Source: Paracamarosporium sp. OC-R06-R3
Lineage: Eukaryota; Ascomycota; Dothideomycetes; Pleosporales; Didymosphaeriaceae
Assembly (NCBI GenBank): GCA_019828545.1
Contig: JACVRA010000053.1
Span: 1-51,082, forward strand
Direction: 5' to 3'
Length of the DNA stretch: 51,082 bases
This document shows positions 45,101 to 51,082 of the stretch, one piece after another. Every line of letters starts with the position of its first letter. Position 1 is the first letter of the stretch. A program made the translations under genes and the position numbers. Below the pieces are notes generated by a model. The model did not search any database. It was given only the letters and a program-made list of their open reading frames with translations, and was not told the origin of the DNA.

Positions 45101-46995
45101 GGAAACCGATGGCCCTGTTGTTGTGAGTTGAACCTCGTCCGAGCATGTTCGACTCTCATGGACTGGGCTCTTGCTTCTTGAACCACCTCATAGAACGATC
45201 TTGTAGGTTCGGGTTGATATCGTACAGACTGAATCGCTTTCTCAGCTGATGGAGGTACGCTTGTCAGTGCATGAGCTTTAGATGTGGAAGGAGGCAAAAG
45301 TTTCTCGCAGTCGCATTCGGAGCACGTCAAAAGATATCCTAAACGTCATAAGCATTGGCGTACAATGTAAGCGTTGGACATACTTGTACCAATGATAAGG
45401 CCCCATAGGTGTGGTACGTACATAATTCCTTGCGAAGAATAGGGAAGACCTTTACAGAATACGGGCGGGCGGTCGCTAGCTGTGACGGATTCATGCGGGT
45501 ACAGGGTTTGTAAAAGCGTACGGGTTGGGTATTGATGGGCCGTATCGGTCGTCGGATTCTGATATCTTTTCAAAGTGAGGTAGGGAAAACAGACAAAAGT
45601 AACGGACTGCTCGACTTTATTCAAGATATTGTTAGTGTGCCCATTGCATTGTAGGACAGTGGTCGGATGTATATGGTGTCCATCAAACAGCTTCGTTTGG
45701 AATGCGCTGCTGACTTTCTCAAATAACCTTAAAACAAGATGTTTTGTTTCTGCGCTCAGAGCGGGCGCGTTCAGAGCGAAATCCTAGTCCAGTCAGCTCA
45801 AACTACCCACGTAATGTGCATCTTCTAGTATGCTTTACGAACTTGGAACTCTTGAATGTCCATATTCTCGCGTTTCAGGTGCCTTGAAGGGTCAGATTGG
45901 CTGCAATCCTGTCCATTATACTTACAGCCATTGAATTTGACATTGGCGGAGCGGTCGGAAGAGTCCCTCGGACTCTAGACTGGGCAGATATGTCATTCTT
46001 AAGGAGTATCTTCCATCGCGGTTAGTAGAACGCTTCAAATCTGTGATGTTGTAGATTTGAAGCTGTCCTCTCTCATTCTTGGTATCTTGCGTAGGCCATT
46101 GACGTTGCAAAACTTGGTCTACCTGTGGGAGACTCGCATACGTGTGACGTGCTGCAATGGTCCAGGCCAAAGTGCTTCGCCTCGGCGCTTTGATGTTAAA
46201 CCTTGTCTGAGACCTATTACGCTGTTGTTGTCGTGTCGAAGGTACATTTGGTGTGTAGCCATTCATCCAAGCTGGCACCCAGAAGGTGGGATAACGGGTC
46301 CCTTGATTAGCTTGAGCTAATACTTGGTCTCGATGATAAGGTGTAGTAAGATATGTTGGTCGGAATTGGTGGCTGAATTTATCACCTGATTGGTTTGAAT
46401 AACCGTAGCCTTGTTTAGCGTTGCCAGGATCAACGTTTCTCGTGTAGTCTAGGTCTTCGGTTTGTAGTGTAGCGTTGGAGCTTTCGACTTCGGGAGCCTC
46501 CGTTGAAATCTCTCCGATTGCTTCTAATCGCTCCGACATTCCAGCTCGAGCATTGGTGGTTTTCAATCTTTTCCGTTGTTCCATCCTCGATTTTGACACC
46601 TTTCCGGCCTGACGACTAGCTGTTGCAAGACTCGAGGGATCTAGAGTGAAACCTCTTCGCGTTCTGTTTGGGGCATCTTGGTCTGGAAGGATCGAGTTAA
46701 TTACACGTTTGGTACTGTCTGTGGGGACTGGAGATATGGATTCGGTTAATGCCACCTCAAGTGGTATAATATTGGAGTTTTCGGTAGCCGCTTTGTTATC
46801 TTCAGTGGATGTGGAAAGTTCCAGTATAAGTGGATTAGGTTCAAATGCCGGTTTGGTAGTGGAGCTGCCATCTCGCGCCGGTTCGTGACCTTCTTCCGAA
46901 GCCGAAGGGCTTTCGGAAGGGCTACCTGGATCTTCTGCTATATTGCGTTCTCTGCTCCTTGGACCTGGCACAAACACTTCCCTGGCTTGATCCAT
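42125..46995 (-). CDS. Giant protein with C-terminal CorA-like (GMN) membrane module
   Basis: Exons: 46995-45926, then 45783-45384, 45338-43909, 43761-about 42974, 42931-42512 and 42464-42125; roughly 1,480-1,490 residues. The N-terminal 356 residues are Ser/Glu/Asn-rich and look disordered. The middle has YVPHLWGLIIGT and a TCSECDC cysteine cluster, then long helical regions. The end has a coiled-coil-rich stretch and DNSKAIMVFTMVTTIFLPL, then SFVTSFFGMNVVDIRE and a second span (FWAVAVPVTLGIVGLAVSAA). GMN is the CorA/Mrs2 selectivity motif, so this could be a divalent-cation channel or a relative that lost transport. Doubts: the join between 45926 and 45783 needs a microexon or another acceptor, and the donor near 42974-42986 is non-standard. 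The first exon could be a separate gene. Confidence 0.65.
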
Positions 46996-48029
46996 TACTT
47001 CGTGAGTAAGGTCGCTTTCATTCCTAGTACACTAGTTGTGACAGGATACAAGTTGTGGGGTGTCAGTAGGTATCTCAGTTTTAAATAACTCAGCCTAGTC
47101 CTTCCTCACGCAGAAGGTGAGCAGAATATAAATGCCGCACAGAAAGATATGAGAGCTACGTGGCGAACGACACCGTCTGATGTGCGCAATACTGCATAGC
47201 CGATATTAAACATGCAGGTGGCCTAGTGAGTGATTGGAAGAGATTGTTGCACAGTGACAAGGCTGACGGTACGCCACCTTTCGTGGAAGAAATTCACCAG
47301 ACCTTCGCCGAGACATCCCCCAGCCTACACAGCAGGCTACAACTTCACTATTGATTGTTCTTCCTCAATAGAGGCATAAAGACAAGCTTAGGATACTTTA
47401 ATTAGTTTCTATCACAACAGTTCGAACTTTTGTTTCTAGTCAGGCTTGCTTTCCAGTATACTCTTCAATATATAAACCACGCTCTTTGGCAAAGAGGTAA
47501 TAAGATCATCAAGATCATGACCCAGAGATCGACTAATTCCGCGATACGAAGTTACAAGGCAATTTCGAGAGGGCGCTTTGGGCATGTCGATCATTACCTT
47601 TTGTGCTTGCGAAAGGTCTCGCGCTAGCTTTAACTCTTGCCATGCGAGTGAGACGGACTCCGGCGGCAACGCGATCCCCGGATTTAAAAATTCTTCCGTT
47701 TTGCTTGTGACTCAACAAACTCTTGTATATTTCTTTCTAATCTGCTAATAGAAGTAAAAAAATGACTTATTAGATCTGAGTTTGAGGACGCAAGGTGAAA
47801 GATACTGCTCCCTATCAATACATGCCCCGCACATTTGTCTAGTTCGGAACATTGAGAGCTGTGTGTCAAAGTTCATCACAAGTTAACACATTTCGGAATT
47901 CGTCGTAACCTTTACATTTTTGCAATAGATATTCTTAGAAGCTAGGATCGATTTATATGTCAATCCGCGCATCTTATCAAGAAGCTTAGTAGTTTTATAA
48001 TACCGTGGTATAAAATTTGACGATCTCGC
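46996..48029. other. Intergenic with probable gene remnant
   Basis: Contains the remnant at 47436-47869; the rest (46996-47435, 47870-48029) shows nothing recognisable. Confidence 0.5.
47436..47869 (-). pseudogene. Probable decayed gene, unknown family
   Basis: Two adjacent minus-strand stretches look like one protein in two frames. The first (47869-47684) reads SDLISHFFTSISRLERNIQEF..., the second (about 47700-47436) reads EEFLNPGIALPPESVSLAWQ and ends SILESKPD. No intron of workable length joins them, so a one-base shift near 47690-47700 is implied. The family is not recognised. It may be a relic or simply two chance frames. Confidence 0.3.
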
Positions 48030-49649
48030 TCAGTGCGGGACATCCTCGTCCTGGTCTAGGTACTTAGAAGCCCACGGACTACGTTTTCTGATAACGTATC
48101 CTCTGTAGAAGAGGACCCAAGGAATCGGCACCAATAAGATGGCAATGAAGCCTAACAGACTCGATGCCCATTCATTGCCCAACTTTTTGTACATCTGTGT
48201 GGCAAACATAGGAAATCCTCCACCGACCATGTTGCGAACTAGAATTGTACCAGCCAGCGCCGACGCAGAGTAGACTTGGTAGGCATCGACCAAGTAGTTG
48301 AGGATGCTCAAAATGACGATGTAAATGCCAGCTCCAAACAATGACGATGCGATGATTGGTACGATCCAGTGCACTGACGGATAGCTGGTCCAAGCAAACC
48401 AAAATAAGCTGATTGGAATCAACAGCGCTCCATAACGTGCCATCCACACTCTTGCCTCTGGTACACCTTTACCATCGTTCCCGCTAACTTGTCGGAGATA
48501 GTAACGCTCTTGGAGCGGATAGAAACAGAAGGCGATGAGCGGTCCAATTGTAAGTCCGAGAAAAGAAAGGCCTTGCTCGCCAGTATTAAAGTTGTGCCCA
48601 CCGGGGCCAAAAACCAGCGGGAAAGATTCATTGAAAAGATATACCAATCCATAGAGAAACCCGTTATATGCCGCTGCAAACATAGTAATGGGTTCGGTGA
48701 AGAGAAAAGTGAAAGGCCGGGTAAGCGAAACCTTGAAGAGACCCATGATGCCCTTGCCTTCGTCTCCGTTGGCCTCCTTGATGTTGTTTGCGACTTTGAG
48801 ACCTTCCTTGGCCATTTGCTTGCGGACTCGTCGTGTTTTCTTTTCCAGTATCTTTGAATGTCGTGTCTCTGGAATGGTGAGCACCAGAAGCACCCAAAAG
48901 CCCCCGGTGATGGCAAACAAGGCCCAGAAAAGTATGCGCCATCCTTCATTTTGAGCTAGGTAACCGCTGATAACGAGAGCGCTAGGGGGACCAAACGTGC
49001 TACTGACGCCATAGAAAGCCATGATAAGGCCATTCTCGTCGCGTTTGAACAAGTCAGAAATGGTGCCACCGGTATTAGTGAGAGGTGCACCACCAGCGAA
49101 GCCGCCAATGAATCTACAAACCACCAGCGTGGCGTAGTTTGGCGCCAGGGCGATCGGTATCTGAAACATGAAAAGGACAAACCAAGATGCCACATATACC
49201 GGACGGCGACCAAAGTATTCTGATAGCGGAGCGAGGACAACCGGGCCAACGGCGAACCCCAAGACATACAAAGCCAGCAATAGCGTCATAAGCTCTTGTG
49301 AAATTCCGAACTCTTCCTGAATTTGCTCTGCTCCAGAGGAAATGCTACCAGCACACCAGCAGGTCAAAACATTCAACCAGCTGGCGAACAGGCCGATGTA
49401 ATAGCGGCGCCATGTGGGCCAGTTGCGAGGGTTGTCCTTGTCGTCGGCCGAGTAAACTATGCAGATGGTGGTAGTGTCTTCCGGATGGTCATGCGCATGA
49501 GCGAATGCCTCCTCTTCAGTCAAGAAAAATTTTCCCCCATTCTCCAGTTCATTTATATGGCTGCTTTCATTGTGATTGGGGTTCACGTTCGGTACTGATG
49601 TCCCAGTCGACTGTCTTCCCGATGCACTCTGCTTCTCTTCGTCAGACAT
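48030..49649 (-). CDS. DHA1-type major facilitator superfamily transporter
   Basis: Single exon, 539 residues from the Met of MSDEEKQ; a Met 22 codons upstream (49715) is possible but adds an atypical Phe/Leu-rich start before a polar region. About 12 membrane spans. NPRNWPTWRRYYIG opens the first span; YVLGFAVGPVVLAPLSEYFG with GRRPVY is motif A of the drug:H+ antiporter 1 family, and RFIGGFAGGAPLTNTGG follows. The last part (NYLVDAYQVYSASALAG) is typical of Tpo1/fluconazole-resistance-like members. These plasma-membrane pumps export polyamines, azoles or metabolites by proton antiport. The substrate is unknown. No biosynthetic cluster adjoins it inside the window, so it need not be a metabolite exporter. 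Confidence 0.9.
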   Translation of the reverse strand: MSDEEKQSASGRQSTGTSVPNVNPNHNESSHINELENGGKFFLTEEEAFAHAHDHPEDTTTICIVYSADDKDNPRNWPTWRRYYIGLFASWLNVLTCWCAGSISSGAEQIQEEFGISQELMTLLLALYVLGFAVGPVVLAPLSEYFGRRPVYVASWFVLFMFQIPIALAPNYATLVVCRFIGGFAGGAPLTNTGGTISDLFKRDENGLIMAFYGVSSTFGPPSALVISGYLAQNEGWRILFWALFAITGGFWVLLVLTIPETRHSKILEKKTRRVRKQMAKEGLKVANNIKEANGDEGKGIMGLFKVSLTRPFTFLFTEPITMFAAAYNGFLYGLVYLFNESFPLVFGPGGHNFNTGEQGLSFLGLTIGPLIAFCFYPLQERYYLRQVSGNDGKGVPEARVWMARYGALLIPISLFWFAWTSYPSVHWIVPIIASSLFGAGIYIVILSILNYLVDAYQVYSASALAGTILVRNMVGGGFPMFATQMYKKLGNEWASSLLGFIAILLVPIPWVLFYRGYVIRKRSPWASKYLDQDEDVPH

Positions 49650-51082
49650 TCCGAAACCCGGGATTTTTTTGGCTGATGTAGGCAGGAGGAAGAGGAAAGG
49701 GAAGCGTGTGTACAATGAATATACGCTCCACGTCTGGACAGACCGCTACCCCAGATGACGGATCACAAGAGCGCGGCAGCTATCTTTATACTAGAGAATC
49801 TTTTTCCACTCGTTTAGTATATTGGGAGATTTGATGAAGATCTGCCGGTGTAGCTGATTTTTGTTGTGTCTTTCGCGGCAGCATTGACGTAGTTGGAGCG
49901 TCGAAGTGGAACGTCGCGTGCTTAGCTGCGAGTCCGGCGACAGGTGTGATATCACCACCAATCGGCCACCGGATGTTGTCGGATCACCAGCGCATGATTA
50001 GTACTCAGCTAATTGTTGGTACAAGTTGGCAGACATAAGGAAATGGTAGTAACGGTCGGTTGGCAAAATTGTTGTGTCTCGATACGAAGGGTAGATCCGA
50101 ACATGCCGAAACACTCAAAGGCTACGCTTAATTAAGATCTACAACTAGGTTCTAACCCATTTATTTAAAGCAAGAGGTTACAATACTATGGCTCTACTTG
50201 CGGTGAAAGGCGAAACTAATCTACTCTGCCTATGTGTCCCCTACTCGATGAAATCATTCGTCAGTATAGAAGGCCAATAAAACAGGAAGAAGAAGGAGAC
50301 TTCAACACCAAAGATACCGCAAAAAATGTGTATCGCGACTGTCACTTACGCCTCGAGGCTATAGGATCTGCAAACGCAGACTTGTGCAAGGGTATTCAAG
50401 TGCTACAGTATAATGAATAAATGTTCCAGGAACGAAGGAACCTCGTGGGAGGATATTGAAGAGGAACACGAGGTGATACATAAAAGGGAACTACGAAGGT
50501 TGTTGAGCGGGAGCGCTTAATGGCCTTGATATATTAAGAGACAAGCATTATGGAGAGGCGAGTGAAATGCCTCCAAGCAGTATTCTACGGTGTGTTGAAA
50601 TTATACGGCATCTTCTTTGTCAATTGCCTTCCACATTAATGAGATGGCTTTACCTCTTTTATGGAAGCCGACTCGCAGGGCAGACAATTTTACATCACCG
50701 GCACGTCTCCCTCGCGCATTCTCAGGCCAATCAAGCGCAAAGCAGAGGGTGCATTCACCAATGGCTTTCGTCCTGTTGGCCACATGTCCGGACGAGTTTC
50801 ATAAGCGTTACCGAGACAAGGGCTGCACAGTGTCTCCCTATAGGAATAACTCGCCAGAACATTTGGGTCCGAGTACGAGACACACAACATGTTACGTAGG
50901 CAATAAATCCTTAGAGTTAGCGGAGTTCTTTCCCAGTTCGAAAATATGGGATCTGACGATGAACGCATAGCTGGTGGCCCCCACAGATACGCCCCGCATT
51001 ATAACTTACTAGCCTAGATCAGCAGGTCACCAGTACAAAGGGGCTCGTTTTTAACGTGTTCCACCAGTCATCCGGACACCCT
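49650..51082. other. MFS promoter and gene-poor right edge
   Basis: No gene supported. The first few hundred bases should carry the MFS promoter. Plus-strand frames at 50232-50420 and 50617-50970 have no domains, signals or splice support. Confidence 0.5.

Noticed and set aside
50617..50970. 117-codon plus-strand frame at the right edge
   Set aside because: No domain, signal peptide or splice evidence; overlapping frames on both strands are similarly long.

Overview
This is a stretch of nuclear genome from a filamentous ascomycete, most likely Pezizomycotina and plausibly Dothideomycetes (inference). Genes are spaced at about 1 per 3 kb and broken by many 45-60 bp introns with GTRNGT-type donors and CTAAC-like branch points. 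The family set is fungal: a HeLo-like/CorA-like protein, an AA7 oxidase, Trs65, small secreted proteins and a DHA1 transporter. No rRNA, CRISPR, intact transposon or credible tRNA was found.

Left accessory region (1-10.4 kb): the 3' part of a membrane/ankyrin-repeat protein, a 66-residue Cys/Lys-rich micro-protein bracketed by diverged direct repeats with RIP-like transitions, a cytosolic-looking bicovalent-flavin AA7 oxidase, and a HeLo-like/CorA-like membrane protein whose frame appears broken by one nucleotide. A 1.8 kb A/C-rich, G-poor gene-free stretch follows.

Housekeeping core (12-38.7 kb): endopolyphosphatase (vacuolar polyphosphate), CHD1 remodeler, RLI1/ABCE1 (ribosome recycling), PRP40 (U1 snRNP/splicing), TRS65 (TRAPPII), a mucin-like single-pass membrane protein, QNG1-type queuosine salvage enzyme, UBA2 (SUMO E1 subunit), an OAR1-like mitochondrial SDR and elongin C. 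Four pairs are head-to-head and share short promoters: CHD1/RLI1, PRP40/TRS65, QNG1/UBA2 and SDR/ELC1. The genes do not form one pathway.

Right accessory region (39-51 kb): a 4-Cys small secreted protein, a Cys-rich GPI-anchor-like secreted protein interrupted by an in-frame TAG, a giant protein ending in a CorA-like GMN membrane module, a probable gene remnant, and a DHA1 drug/polyamine-type MFS transporter. The last 1.3 kb holds nothing I can support. Exon boundaries were worked out by hand from splice signals and phase; each joined model was checked for reading-frame continuity, and doubtful joins are stated.
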